Positions 1 to 7,844 of a DNA stretch of 39,237 bases are shown one piece after another. Each line of letters opens with the position of its first letter. Position 1 is the stretch's first letter. The DNA lies in contig JADGQB010000007.1 of assembly GCA_017882145.1 (NCBI GenBank), positions 1-39,237 on the forward strand. The letters run 5' to 3'. Source of the DNA: Anaerolineales bacterium. Its GTDB lineage: Bacteria; Chloroflexota; Anaerolineae; Anaerolineales; Villigracilaceae. Both the position numbers and the translations under genes were made by a program. The notes under the pieces were generated by a model. That model was not told the DNA's origin. It was given only the letters and a program-made list of their open reading frames with translations, and searched no databases.

Positions 1-624
1 TTGATCTTCTTGTGGGTGATCCTCCTTGGGATCATCTCTTATTCAGTGTGGGGATTGATCAGAGCCTTTTTTGATCCACTCCAAAAGGGTAATGACATGA
101 AAGGCCTGCTTACCCGCTTTGGATTTTTTGCCAGTGCTTTGGGTTACGCATTCCTGGCGATTACCACCTACGGCTATATTAAGGGTGCTTCGCAATCCGC
201 CGGTGGATCCCAAACCAAGATGCTGTCCTCGGTTATGGCAATGCCATTCGGCCGTTGGGCGATCGGCCTCCTGGGTTTGATTGTCGTGGCAGTAGGTTTG
301 TACCAGATTTATCTGGGATTAAAGGCCGGTTTCGAGAAACAATTCCAGACTTATAACCTGACTCCGAAGGAAGTAAAGGTGGTTACGGACATAGGACGAT
401 TTGGCACCGCCGCGCGCGGGGTTGTCTTTGCTTTGGTGGGAGGCCTAATATTCCTGGCGGCTTACAATGCCAATCCCAGCCAACCGGTGGGCATAGATGC
501 GGCCCTCGCAACCCTGGTGAAGCAGCCTTATGGTATTTGGCTCCTGGGCGTAGTCGCACTGGGTCTGATGGCATTTGGGTTCTATTCCCTTCTAGGCGCA
601 TTGTGGTTCCGGTTTAGGAAGTAA
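1..624 (+). CDS. DUF1206 membrane protein, 5' end cut by the window
   Basis: The reading frame is open from the first base, so the true start lies upstream; at least 207 residues are present. The family is an integral membrane protein of unknown function, built from three repeats of about 70-80 residues with paired hydrophobic helices. Visible here are the end of the first repeat (residues 1-28, ending in an AFFDP motif), the second (about 38-110, with PFGRWAIGLLGL) and the third (about 130-205, with GRFGTAARGVVFALVGG and PYGIWLLGVVALGL). The recurring P-[FY]-G-x-W motif followed by a helix is the family hallmark. The next gene follows within 16 bases, so co-transcription with the lipid phosphatases is likely. 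Family call is firm; the function is not known. Confidence 0.8.
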   Translation: MIFLWVILLGIISYSVWGLIRAFFDPLQKGNDMKGLLTRFGFFASALGYAFLAITTYGYIKGASQSAGGSQTKMLSSVMAMPFGRWAIGLLGLIVVAVGLYQIYLGLKAGFEKQFQTYNLTPKEVKVVTDIGRFGTAARGVVFALVGGLIFLAAYNANPSQPVGIDAALATLVKQPYGIWLLGVVALGLMAFGFYSLLGALWFRFRK

Positions 625-639
625 GTGAAGGATATTCAA

Positions 640-1383
640 ATGACTACCAATAAATTGGTTGCTTCCCCTGTTAGAGTGCGCCAACTTCGTGATTTAGATA
701 ATTCTGGCGTGCGCTCTCCGGGGCTGTTGGCGAAGACGCCGATGATCGGATTGCTCATGTTCCTTTTCGGTGGGCTGTTATTTGGCGCGCTTTACTATAA
801 CTTGCGTGTCCAGGGTCCGCTTCTGCAATGGGATCGGGCGCTTGCAACTGCTTTGCCGGCTATTGGCTTGCAGAACCCGACCACTCTGAAACCCATCATG
901 GATGCCGGGTATTATCTGGGGGGCTGGGGGGTAATTATTATCTCGATTCTTTTTGGGATTTACTTCATTGCCAAACGATACTGGCGGGAATTGGCGATGC
1001 TGGCGGTCGGGATGGGAGGAGAATCGCTGCTCTTTTTGGTGCTGTCAAATTTGATTGGACGCGTGCGCCCGCCAACGCAGATCTGGATCATCTTGAAGAT
1101 CCCGGGATTTCCGAGTGGCCACACCATGGCCTCAGTGGTGTTGTTTGGGTTTCTGGCTTATCTGTTAGTGCCGAAAATGCAGTCTGCTTTTGGAAAGGGC
1201 TTCGTAGTTGTACTGGCGATCCTTATCATGCTTTTTATTGGCTTTACCCGGGTTTTCACAGCCGCGCATTATTTGACGGATGTAGTCGCCGGTTATGCCA
1301 TGGGGATCGCCTGGTCCGGTGCAGTGTATACGTTGGTTGAAATTTATTTCAAAAAAAGACAGAGTCAAAATGTCAAAAGATAA
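640..1383 (+). CDS. PAP2-family membrane lipid phosphatase (tandem copy 1)
   Basis: A membrane phosphatase of the type 2 phosphatidic acid phosphatase superfamily, likely removing phosphate from a lipid such as phosphatidate or an isoprenyl diphosphate. With the ATG at 640 it has 247 residues. That start has a GAAGGA site seven bases upstream and matches the MTT start of the paralogue; a GTG at 625 is possible but lacks this support. Motif C2 is PSGH (about 158-161) and motif C3 is TR-x5-H-x3-D (about 203-214). Motif C1 ends in RP (143-144), but the usual Lys seven residues before it is Ser. About five hydrophobic segments are visible. Very similar along its length to the next PAP2 gene. The lipid kinase genes nearby suggest a phosphorylation/dephosphorylation pair on membrane lipids. 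Substrate not predictable. Confidence 0.85.
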   Translation: MTTNKLVASPVRVRQLRDLDNSGVRSPGLLAKTPMIGLLMFLFGGLLFGALYYNLRVQGPLLQWDRALATALPAIGLQNPTTLKPIMDAGYYLGGWGVIIISILFGIYFIAKRYWRELAMLAVGMGGESLLFLVLSNLIGRVRPPTQIWIILKIPGFPSGHTMASVVLFGFLAYLLVPKMQSAFGKGFVVVLAILIMLFIGFTRVFTAAHYLTDVVAGYAMGIAWSGAVYTLVEIYFKKRQSQNVKR

Positions 1384-1465
1384 TAAATCCATCCAAACGG
1401 GTTTTAATATTATTCCAGGCTCAGCGTGTTCTGGCGCCGTACTAAAAGATTGGTCGCAGAGATAA
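1370..1465 (+). pseudogene. relic of a lipid-kinase start, left by tandem duplication
   Basis: A 31-codon open frame begins inside the end of the first PAP2 gene at the same offset at which the complete lipid kinase begins inside the second PAP2 gene. It reads MSKDNKSIQTGFNIIPGSA, compared with MSKKNKFIRVKLIVNPGAG in the intact gene, then loses similarity and stops at 1463-1465. The DNA around both starts is also nearly the same (GTCAAAATGTCAAAA). The simplest reading is that a PAP2-plus-kinase unit was duplicated and the kinase of the upstream unit was then almost entirely deleted. Whether the short peptide is still made is unknown. Confidence 0.6.
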
Positions 1466-1469
1466 TTTG

Positions 1470-2216
1470 ATGACAACTCATGAAGTGCTGGCAACCCATA
1501 TTCGAGATCAACACCTGCGCAAAAACGATTCTACCGGCTTGTACTCTTCAGGCCTGCTTGCAAGGGTGCCCTTGATTGGTCTGCTCATGTTCCTTTTTGG
1601 CGGACTGGTGTTTGGTGCCCTCTACTACAACTTGCATGCCCAGGGCCCCATTTTGCAATGGGATAAGTCGCTTGCAATTTCTTTGCCGCCCATTGGTTTA
1701 CAGAACCCGGCAATTCTGAGACCCATCATGGATGCCGGTTATTACCTGGGAGCCTGGGGGGTGATCCTTCTTGGGATAATTTTTGCCATTTACTTCATTG
1801 CCAAACGGTACTGGCAGGAATTAGCAATGCTAGTGATCGGCAATATAGGAACATCATTGCTCTTTTGGTCTCTCTCGAACTTGATTGGCCGCCTCCGGCC
1901 GCCAAACCAGATCTGGATCATCTTAAAGATTCCGGGTTTTCCAAGCGGACATGCCCTTTCTGTGGTTACTTTCTTCGGGCTGTTGGCTTACTTGCTGGTA
2001 CCGAAAATGCACTCTGCCTTTGGGAAGGGCTTCGTGGTTGTCTCGGCGATCCTTATCATGCTATTTGTTGGCTTCACCCGGGTCTTCACAGCCGCCCATT
2101 ATTTGACGGATGTACTCTCCGGCTATGCACTCGGAATCGCATGGTCCGGTGCGGCTTACACGTTGATTGAAATCTATTTCCAAAAAAGAAGGAGTCAAAA
2201 TGTCAAAAAAGAATAA
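1470..2216 (+). CDS. PAP2-family membrane lipid phosphatase (tandem copy 2)
   Basis: A 248-residue paralogue of the preceding PAP2 protein, nearly identical through the core (for example FGGLVFGALYYNL and QIWIILKIPGFPSGH) and most divergent in the first 35 residues. It carries PSGH (about 158-161) and TR-x5-H-x3-D (about 204-215). As in copy 1, the position normally occupied by the Lys of motif C1 is Ser. The ATG at 1470 is preferred over the in-frame TTG at 1467. The upstream region is only a weak ribosome binding site. The 3' end overlaps the lipid kinase gene by 17 bases, so translation of the two is probably coupled. Confidence 0.85.
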   Translation: MTTHEVLATHIRDQHLRKNDSTGLYSSGLLARVPLIGLLMFLFGGLVFGALYYNLHAQGPILQWDKSLAISLPPIGLQNPAILRPIMDAGYYLGAWGVILLGIIFAIYFIAKRYWQELAMLVIGNIGTSLLFWSLSNLIGRLRPPNQIWIILKIPGFPSGHALSVVTFFGLLAYLLVPKMHSAFGKGFVVVSAILIMLFVGFTRVFTAAHYLTDVLSGYALGIAWSGAAYTLIEIYFQKRRSQNVKKE

Positions 2217-3369
2217 ATTCATCCGTGTCAAATTGATCGTCAACCCGGGCGCCGGGAGCGCCATCGATGCAGACGATAACCTGAAGCTGGTTACCGGCTA
2301 TTTGAAGAAGAATGGTTTAAAGGCAGATGTGGCCCGGGCCAAACCAAAAGTAAAAGCCACTCCTCTCGCAAGGAAGGCTATAAAGGATGGCTATAAGATT
2401 GTAATTGCCATGGGGGGTGACGGTACTGTCGAAGCGGTCATGCGTGGGATGGTAGGGTCCAAAGTCCGCCTGGGTATTGTCCCGGCCGGGGTGGAGAACA
2501 ATATTGCCAAAAGCCTGGGCATCCCCGTGAACCTGGAAGAAGCCTGTGCCCTGATCGCCACCAATAAGACCCGCAAGTTGGATGTGGGTCAGGTGAAAAC
2601 CGGTAAAGGCAAAAGTTTCCCATTCTTCGAGATGGCTGGCATAGGATTGTCGACCGCCTTGTATCCCGCTGCCAATCTGCCAGCTGCCGGAGAACCATCT
2701 GGCCTCCCGTCTGCTCTACCCACTTCTGTCCGACCGGAGACCAGTCCGAAGGTTATTTTGACTTTGGATGACAAGGATCAGATTGAGGTCGACAGCATGT
2801 TGGTGGTTGTCTCGAATACGTCTGTTTTTGGGAAAAAATTCCTGGTAGCTCCAAATGCTTCTTTACAGGATGGTTACCTGGATATTTCGATTTATCAGAA
2901 CTTCAGCAAAACCGATCTCAGCGGATATTATGCCAGCATGATGGAAGGAGGCTACTCTGGTAATGGCAAGGTTCTGCGTTATCAGGCGCGCAAACTGAAG
3001 GTGAGATCCCTCCCCAGGTTGAAAATAATGGCGGATGGGATCGAGCAGGGCAAAGGTACAGTAACGATCAAGATGCGATCCGGTGCCCTGCGAGTAATTG
3101 CAGATAAGAAAAGCTTATGGCTGGAAAGCCCGGCAAAAGCTGAAGGTGTCCCTATTCCGGCAAGGGATGCGGCTATCCCGGTTGTTGCACATGATGAGTT
3201 AATCCCGGTTTCTGCTTCGGATGCGGTTGTACCGGTTACCGTACAGAATGAAGATCTCCCGGCACCAGTGGAGCAATCCCGGTTTCAGCACGAGCCGCAT
3301 GATGAAGGCGAGAAATTATCAGCATCTGATCCTAAGACTAAGAAATCGGCTCCCCGTGAAAAAGGATAA
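2200..3369 (+). CDS. diacylglycerol-kinase-like lipid kinase with altered nucleotide motif and C-terminal tail
   Basis: Member of the DAGK catalytic-domain family (YegS/DgkB/BmrU-like), which transfers phosphate from ATP to a lipid hydroxyl. With the ATG at 2200 it has 389 residues; a strong AAGGAG precedes this start inside the end of the PAP2 gene. NPGAG lies at residues 15-19 and the catalytic GGDGT at 72-76. The usual GTxND motif is changed to GVENN (97-101), whereas the second kinase keeps GTEND, so activity or nucleotide binding may be altered. A Pro-rich insertion lies near 175-190. After about residue 310 a tail of about 80 residues holds loose repeats around AAIPVVA, ELIPVSA and AVVPVTV, ending in a charged Lys/Glu segment. 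Such a tail is not typical of the family. Confidence 0.85.
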   Translation: MSKKNKFIRVKLIVNPGAGSAIDADDNLKLVTGYLKKNGLKADVARAKPKVKATPLARKAIKDGYKIVIAMGGDGTVEAVMRGMVGSKVRLGIVPAGVENNIAKSLGIPVNLEEACALIATNKTRKLDVGQVKTGKGKSFPFFEMAGIGLSTALYPAANLPAAGEPSGLPSALPTSVRPETSPKVILTLDDKDQIEVDSMLVVVSNTSVFGKKFLVAPNASLQDGYLDISIYQNFSKTDLSGYYASMMEGGYSGNGKVLRYQARKLKVRSLPRLKIMADGIEQGKGTVTIKMRSGALRVIADKKSLWLESPAKAEGVPIPARDAAIPVVAHDELIPVSASDAVVPVTVQNEDLPAPVEQSRFQHEPHDEGEKLSASDPKTKKSAPREKG

Positions 3370-3405
3370 TCGTACTATTTCATAAGGATAGGATAAAAGT
3401 ACAGA

Positions 3406-4218
3406 ATGTCAGCACAAACGAGCAAAAAACCTCATGCAAAGGCAGTTACTAAGCCTGTAATAAAACCTGTTAAAAAAATCAAAGCAGGAGCCGACAAGGT
3501 TGCGGGTGCCGCGCGTGCCGCTACTGCGCCGGCTCCTGTCCGGCGCTATCGGGCTTGGCTGTTTCTTGTAGTGCTGTTGATCATAACAGCCGCCTTTGGT
3601 GTTTTGACTTTCCTGGTCAAAACGACCCCTTCTTTCCCCCTTGACCTCCAAATAACGTTAGGCATCCAGTCAATTAATATCCCGTTTTTTGGAGAGGTGA
3701 TGACTGCCATAAGCTGGTTGGGTTTTTCACCGCAGTCGGTGATCATTACTGTGGCGATCATTTTATTGATCCTTGGTCTTGGACTGCAGTGGGAAGCGCT
3801 GGTAGCGTTAATCGCTGCGCTCCTTTCCATCGGGCTGAATGTGCTGGTAAAGGATCTTATCGCGCGTCCGCGGCCTGCTGCCACCCTGGTGCATGTGCTC
3901 GCCACGCTGAAAGATTTCAGTTTCCCAAGCGGCCACGTTATGTACTATACCGGTTTTTTTGGTTTCATCGTGTTCCTGGCTTTCACCTTGCTGAAACCAT
4001 CTTTGAAACGCACCCTGTTGGTGGTGTTCTTTGGCTTGCTTGTGCTTCTGGTTGGCATCTCACGCATTTACGTGGGTGAACACTGGGCCAGCGATGTGGT
4101 GGGAGCCTACTTGTTGGGCGCCCTCACACTCGTAGCTATCATCCAGCTATATCGCTGGGGAAAGCCTCGCTTCTTCGTTAGGCAACCAACTGCAAAGGCT
4201 GAATCGGCGAAGGTATAA
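3406..4218 (+). CDS. PAP2-family phosphatase with a basic N-terminal tail
   Basis: A 270-residue membrane phosphatase with a complete PAP2 signature: K149-x6-R156-P157, PSGH at 174-177, and SR (219-220) with H226 and D230. Unlike the two upstream PAP2 proteins it keeps the Lys of motif C1, so it is the most likely active phosphatase of the three. Residues 1-48 are hydrophilic and rich in Lys, Pro and Ala (repeated KPV/KAV units), followed by the first membrane helix at about 51-70. The tail should lie in the cytoplasm and could bind acidic lipid or nucleic acid; that is inference. It sits between the two lipid kinase genes. Confidence 0.88.
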   Translation: MSAQTSKKPHAKAVTKPVIKPVKKIKAGADKVAGAARAATAPAPVRRYRAWLFLVVLLIITAAFGVLTFLVKTTPSFPLDLQITLGIQSINIPFFGEVMTAISWLGFSPQSVIITVAIILLILGLGLQWEALVALIAALLSIGLNVLVKDLIARPRPAATLVHVLATLKDFSFPSGHVMYYTGFFGFIVFLAFTLLKPSLKRTLLVVFFGLLVLLVGISRIYVGEHWASDVVGAYLLGALTLVAIIQLYRWGKPRFFVRQPTAKAESAKV

Positions 4219-4249
4219 AGAGATCGATAAAACTTGTTCCTTCATTAGC

Positions 4250-4278
4250 TTGAACCTGCTGCCAGACACCAATAAATT
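4250..4278 (+). promoter_or_regulatory. possible sigma-70-type promoter before the second lipid kinase
   Basis: TTGAAC (4250-4255) and TAAATT (4273-4278) are separated by 17 bases, in the gap between the third PAP2 gene and the second lipid kinase. The predicted transcript start, near 4285, would fall at the edge of the GAGGAG ribosome binding site, giving a very short leader. It is weak evidence and depends on hexamer matching alone. Confidence 0.25.
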
Positions 4279-4298
4279 GCCTGTGAGGAGAATTTGCC

Positions 4299-5285
4299 AT
4301 GTCCAAGAAAGATAAACCTATGCGTGTAAAATTGATCGCCAACCCCGGCGCTGGGGATACGCGCTTGGCGGCCTCGCGCTTTGAGGAAGTTACAAATTAT
4401 TTAAAGGATGCCGGAGTAAAGGTGGATGTGGCATTTGCCAAACCCAAAAAAGAAGCCATCCCGATTGCACAGAGGGCCGTAAAAGAAGGCTACGATGTTA
4501 TCATCGCCATGGGCGGGGATGGCACGATAGGGGCGGTAATCCGTGGAATTGCAGGCTCGAAGGCCCGCCTGGGAATTATCCCGGCCGGAACTGAGAATGA
4601 TATTGCCAGGAGCCTGGGGATTCCAGAAGACCTTAAGGAGGCCTGTGCGATTATCGCCTCGGGTAACACACGCAAGGTGGATCTGGGTTGTATAACCACC
4701 AAGGACGAAAAAAACCACTATTTCTTTATGATGATTGCCATTGGCCTCACGGCTACTCTCTATCCCATGGTCAACGATGTTCCCAACGGCAAATTCGGCG
4801 GCGTCATGGAGGCGATCAAGACCATTTTAAAATATAAACCAAACCCTATCGTGAATCTGACCCTGGATGATGACAGTAAGATCGAAGTCGAGACAATGTT
4901 GGTGACAATTACAAACACTCCGATTACTGGAGTAAAAAACCTGGTAGCTCCGGATGCTTCTATGGAGGATGGATTACTGGATATTTCTGTATATCCGGGT
5001 TTTACCAAAGCTGAATTGATTAATTATTTCGTCAAGACAGCCAATGAAGGTACAACTCCGGATGGCCGTATCCAGCGCTATCGGGCGAAAAAAATCAAGG
5101 TGAAAACTTCCCCCAAGCTTGATATTTCCTCAGAGGGCATTATCGTGGGGAGAGGCACAGCCTGGATCAAGCTGCTTCCTGGAGCGATGCGGGTGATTGC
5201 CCCAGACCCGGGCGCAGGTGCGGAGAAACCGCAAGAAAAGAATGTCAAGAAAAAGCCTGCCCCCGTTTCGCCGGTTTCCGTTTAA
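4299..5285 (+). CDS. diacylglycerol-kinase-family lipid kinase
   Basis: A 328-residue lipid kinase of the YegS/DgkB type, a paralogue of the kinase at 2200. NPGAG is at residues 15-19, GGDGT at 72-76 and a nearly standard GTEND at 97-101, so this copy has the better-preserved nucleotide-binding residues. The C-terminal region, where many relatives have a DGE motif with a catalytic Glu, reads SEGII here and ADGIE in the other copy. The last 25 residues are Lys/Pro-rich. A strong GAGGAG (4285-4290) precedes the ATG. It probably phosphorylates a membrane lipid that the neighbouring PAP2 proteins can dephosphorylate; the substrate cannot be read from sequence. Confidence 0.88.
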   Translation: MSKKDKPMRVKLIANPGAGDTRLAASRFEEVTNYLKDAGVKVDVAFAKPKKEAIPIAQRAVKEGYDVIIAMGGDGTIGAVIRGIAGSKARLGIIPAGTENDIARSLGIPEDLKEACAIIASGNTRKVDLGCITTKDEKNHYFFMMIAIGLTATLYPMVNDVPNGKFGGVMEAIKTILKYKPNPIVNLTLDDDSKIEVETMLVTITNTPITGVKNLVAPDASMEDGLLDISVYPGFTKAELINYFVKTANEGTTPDGRIQRYRAKKIKVKTSPKLDISSEGIIVGRGTAWIKLLPGAMRVIAPDPGAGAEKPQEKNVKKKPAPVSPVSV

Positions 5286-5584
5286 TCTTGATTTATTGGA
5301 GATCAGGGTAATAGCTCAAGCATAAATCCCGATCACCACACAACCTCCGGCGAAAGCTGTCGAGATTGCCAGGGATGTCCACCCGATTGAGAAAGCATTG
5401 GTATTTGACAAGCCGGCCGATAAGAATCCTGAGGCAACACCAAAATGTGGATACGCCGAGGGTTGGCGACCATATTGTAGGTTTTCAAGGAACAAATTTT
5501 GTTCAAAGGGCAGCGCAGACTGGAAACCCAGATTACCTGCTAAAGCCCTATACCCGGCAATTTTGCCCAGGCTGGTTTTTTTGA
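5286..5584. other. 299-base gap with no confident gene
   Basis: No supported gene, promoter or terminator is visible. Two overlapping plus-strand frames of 72 codons have no family resemblance. On the minus strand one frame is open from 5642 down to a stop at 5316-5318, without an ATG. Its C-terminal part reads as a Gly/Ala-rich hydrophobic segment (SLAISTAFAGGCVVIGIYA), so it could be the remnant of a membrane protein gene. A run of seven T lies at 5576-5582, without a clear hairpin before it. Confidence 0.4.
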
Positions 5585-6481
5585 ATGAAAGAAGAAATGA
5601 ATACCAATTCCAATGATTTTCAGGTAATAAAAAGTGAAACGGTCAAACTCAAAAAATGGCCGACGCGGATAAAGGCTGGCTACAAGTCCAAGGAACAATA
5701 TCGGGAAATACTTAGTGAACACATACGTAAACTGAGTGCCCAGCAAAGTCTGCTCTATGCATCTAATCACTATTCGCTGCTCTTGATATTTCAGGGCATG
5801 GACACTTCGGGTAAAGATGGAGTCATCAAGCATGTGATGTCCGGAATCAATCCGCAAGGTTGTGAGGTTTTCAGTTTTAAACAGCCGTGTGCCGATGAAC
5901 TGGAACACGATTTTCTTTGGCGCACGACCGGTAAACTTCCGGAACGGGGACACATTGGAATTTTTAATCGTTCCTATTATGAGGAAGTGCTGATCGTTCG
6001 CGTACATCCGGAGATTCTCCACAGCCAGGGGCTGCCAGATGAATTAATCGAGGCGAACATTTGGGAGGAACGCTATCGCTCCATCGTAGATCTGGAAAAT
6101 CATCTCTATCGGAACGGAACCCGGATCCTCAAATTCTTCCTGCACCTGTCGAAAGGCGAACAGAGCAAGCGCCTGCTCGCGCGCATTGATGATCCCGAAA
6201 AGAACTGGAAATTAAGCCTGGCTGACATCCAGGAGCGGAAATTTTGGAATCATTACCGCAAGGCATACGAAGCGTGCCTGAGTGCAACCAGCACAAAGAA
6301 AGCACCTTGGTATGTAATACCTGCCGATGATAAAGATAATGCCCGTTTGATCGTTTCCCAAATTATCCTTGATACGCTGGATGAACTTGGAATGGCCTAT
6401 CCTGTAGCGGATAAGGCTCACATTAAAGAATTGCGGTCCATCCATAAACTACTTTTGAATGAAGGCCAGGATGCAGAGTAA
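5585..6481 (+). CDS. ppk2: polyphosphate kinase 2 (PPK2 family)
   Basis: A soluble enzyme that uses inorganic polyphosphate to phosphorylate a nucleoside mono- or diphosphate. The 298-residue length fits single-domain PPK2 enzymes. The Walker A motif is GMDTSGKDG (about 71-79). The Walker B region is [10 protein letters not shown] (about 127-136), followed by an RVHPE segment and a lid region with [10 protein letters not shown] (about 205-214). Which nucleotide it prefers cannot be settled by eye. An alternative ATG four codons downstream is possible, and the ribosome binding site is weak for both. It precedes a universal stress gene and the phosphoketolase island, so polyphosphate may serve as an energy reserve for the same conditions (inference). 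Confidence 0.93.
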   Translation: MKEEMNTNSNDFQVIKSETVKLKKWPTRIKAGYKSKEQYREILSEHIRKLSAQQSLLYASNHYSLLLIFQGMDTSGKDGVIKHVMSGINPQGCEVFSFKQPCADELEHDFLWRTTGKLPERGHIGIFNRSYYEEVLIVRVHPEILHSQGLPDELIEANIWEERYRSIVDLENHLYRNGTRILKFFLHLSKGEQSKRLLARIDDPEKNWKLSLADIQERKFWNHYRKAYEACLSATSTKKAPWYVIPADDKDNARLIVSQIILDTLDELGMAYPVADKAHIKELRSIHKLLLNEGQDAE

Positions 6482-6594
6482 AAGCAGGTAAGATCCACAA
6501 AAGCCTGGCCCGATTCCATGATAACAAAAATGGTGAGCCGTATCCAAATTGAGGCAACCCGATCCGTCATCCTGGCAAATTCATGAAGTTTGAT

Positions 6595-6665
6595 GCCTCC
6601 CCCAAGTGGCGGAGGCAAACATTCCCCGGCAGGTGGATGCGGCCGGGGAGTGTTTAGTATAAGAT
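6595..6665 (+). repeat. dispersed hairpin-promoter element, copy 1
   Basis: First of five related intergenic elements. Hairpin 1 is GCCTCC/GGAGGC around CCCAAGTGGC. Hairpin 2 pairs AAACATTCCCCGGC with GCCGGGGAGTGTTT; its stem is long and has one wobble. The loop holds the conserved GGATGCGG. A -10-like TAAGAT (6660-6665) follows that motif by 17 bases. A conventional leader of about 25 bases would then run to the ribosome binding site of the universal stress gene at 6697. The promoter role is inferred from position and spacing. Confidence 0.75.
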
Positions 6666-6696
6666 ATGAATGTGTGAAGAATCGAAAGGATTAGCC

Positions 6697-7707
6697 ATGT
6701 TCGACCCTATTCTTGTACCGTTGGATGGTTCGCTACTTGCAGAATGCGTCCTGCCGCAGGTAATCGCGATAGGCCAGGCTTTCAATGCAAAAATAGTGCT
6801 GTTGCACGTGATGGACAAGAACCCATCGGATGCTTCAGATAAATTTATTGACCTATTAAACTGGCAAATCAATAAAACGGAAGCAAAGCTGTATCTTGAA
6901 AGAATTACTGATCGGCTTGAAAAAGTGGGATTGCGGACAAAATCAATCGTCCTGGAGGGGCCAGTGGCTGACTCAATCACAGAATTTGCCCGTAGTCAGG
7001 GAATGAAATTGGTAATCCTGAGCAGTCATGGTTCCGGCGGGGTGAGAAAATGCGGAATAAGCAGTGTCACGGATAAAATAACCCTCAGCGCACCAACATC
7101 AGTGCTCATCGTCCGGGTGCATCAAACGCAGGAACAACCTTTAAGGCGAATATTGGTACCATTGGATGGCTCCTGGCGGGCAGAATATTTGCTGCCAATG
7201 GTCTCACTATTGGCGCGATTCCACAATTCACAGGTTCAAATTGTACATGTGGTGAAAACGCCGGAAATGGCCCGCCATCTGCCTATCGCGCAGGAAGATA
7301 TCGATTTATCAAATCGTGTGGTAACACGCAATCGGGAAGAAGCGTTGCAATATCTGGAACAGATCCAATCGGTTTCACCCCTGGCTGCCATCGATGTAAA
7401 AACCCAATTGATCGTCAGTGACAACGCGCCGCTAGCCATCCATGAAATTGTCGATCAGCAGAAAATTGACTTGGTAGCATTGAACGCACACGGTTATTCG
7501 GGAAATAACCAGTGGCCGTATGGAAGCATGGTCAATAATTTTATCCTGTATGGAAAAGTGCCTTTGTTAATTGTTCAAGACCACCCCATCAAAGAAGAAA
7601 CAAGTCAGGTGCAAATCACAGTAAGAGAACAAACGATGCATTTACCTATGCAGGCGGATCTTAGTGGTATTGCTGCCAGGCCAGTCCAAGGGCAGAATTT
7701 CGACTGA
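6697..7707 (+). CDS. universal stress protein with two UspA domains
   Basis: A cytoplasmic stress protein of 336 residues with two tandem UspA folds (about 1-143 and 150-300). Each begins with the same strand-loop motif, ILVPLDGS, at about residues 5-12 and 155-162. The ATP-binding signature of the family (G-x2-G-x9-G-S) is best kept in the second domain, as HG-x9-GS within HGYSGNNQWPYGS, although its first Gly is Asn. In the first domain the last Gly is Ser. The ATG at 6697 is chosen because GAAAGGA precedes it and MFDPILVPLDGS is a normal family start; an ATG at 6670 adds nine unsupported residues. A tail of about 30 residues follows the second domain. Confidence 0.92.
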   Translation: MFDPILVPLDGSLLAECVLPQVIAIGQAFNAKIVLLHVMDKNPSDASDKFIDLLNWQINKTEAKLYLERITDRLEKVGLRTKSIVLEGPVADSITEFARSQGMKLVILSSHGSGGVRKCGISSVTDKITLSAPTSVLIVRVHQTQEQPLRRILVPLDGSWRAEYLLPMVSLLARFHNSQVQIVHVVKTPEMARHLPIAQEDIDLSNRVVTRNREEALQYLEQIQSVSPLAAIDVKTQLIVSDNAPLAIHEIVDQQKIDLVALNAHGYSGNNQWPYGSMVNNFILYGKVPLLIVQDHPIKEETSQVQITVREQTMHLPMQADLSGIAARPVQGQNFD

Positions 7708-7746
7708 ATGCCCGGGAGATCGATCAACCGGAAATCCCAGCCCGGT

Positions 7747-7814
7747 CTCCCCCAAGTGGCGGAGGCAAACACTCCCCGGCCGAAGGATGTGGCTGGGAGT
7801 GTTTGTCATAAGAT
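7747..7814 (+). repeat. dispersed hairpin-promoter element, copy 2
   Basis: It carries CTCCCCCAAGTGGCGGAG as hairpin 1, then AAACACTCCCCGGCC paired with GGCTGGGAGTGTTT around the loop motif GGATGTGG. A -10-like TAAGAT (7809-7814) lies 16 bases after the motif. It stands between the universal stress gene and pgm, and could end transcription of the former and start that of the latter. The pgm start at 7845 has its own ribosome binding site about 20 bases beyond the predicted transcript start. Confidence 0.75.
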
Positions 7815-7844
7815 AAGGTGAGTTGCCTAACGACGGAGGAACCG

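Noticed and set aside
5366-5616. Two plus-strand frames of 72 codons before ppk2
   Set aside because: No family resemblance, no ribosome binding site, and they overlap each other in different frames.
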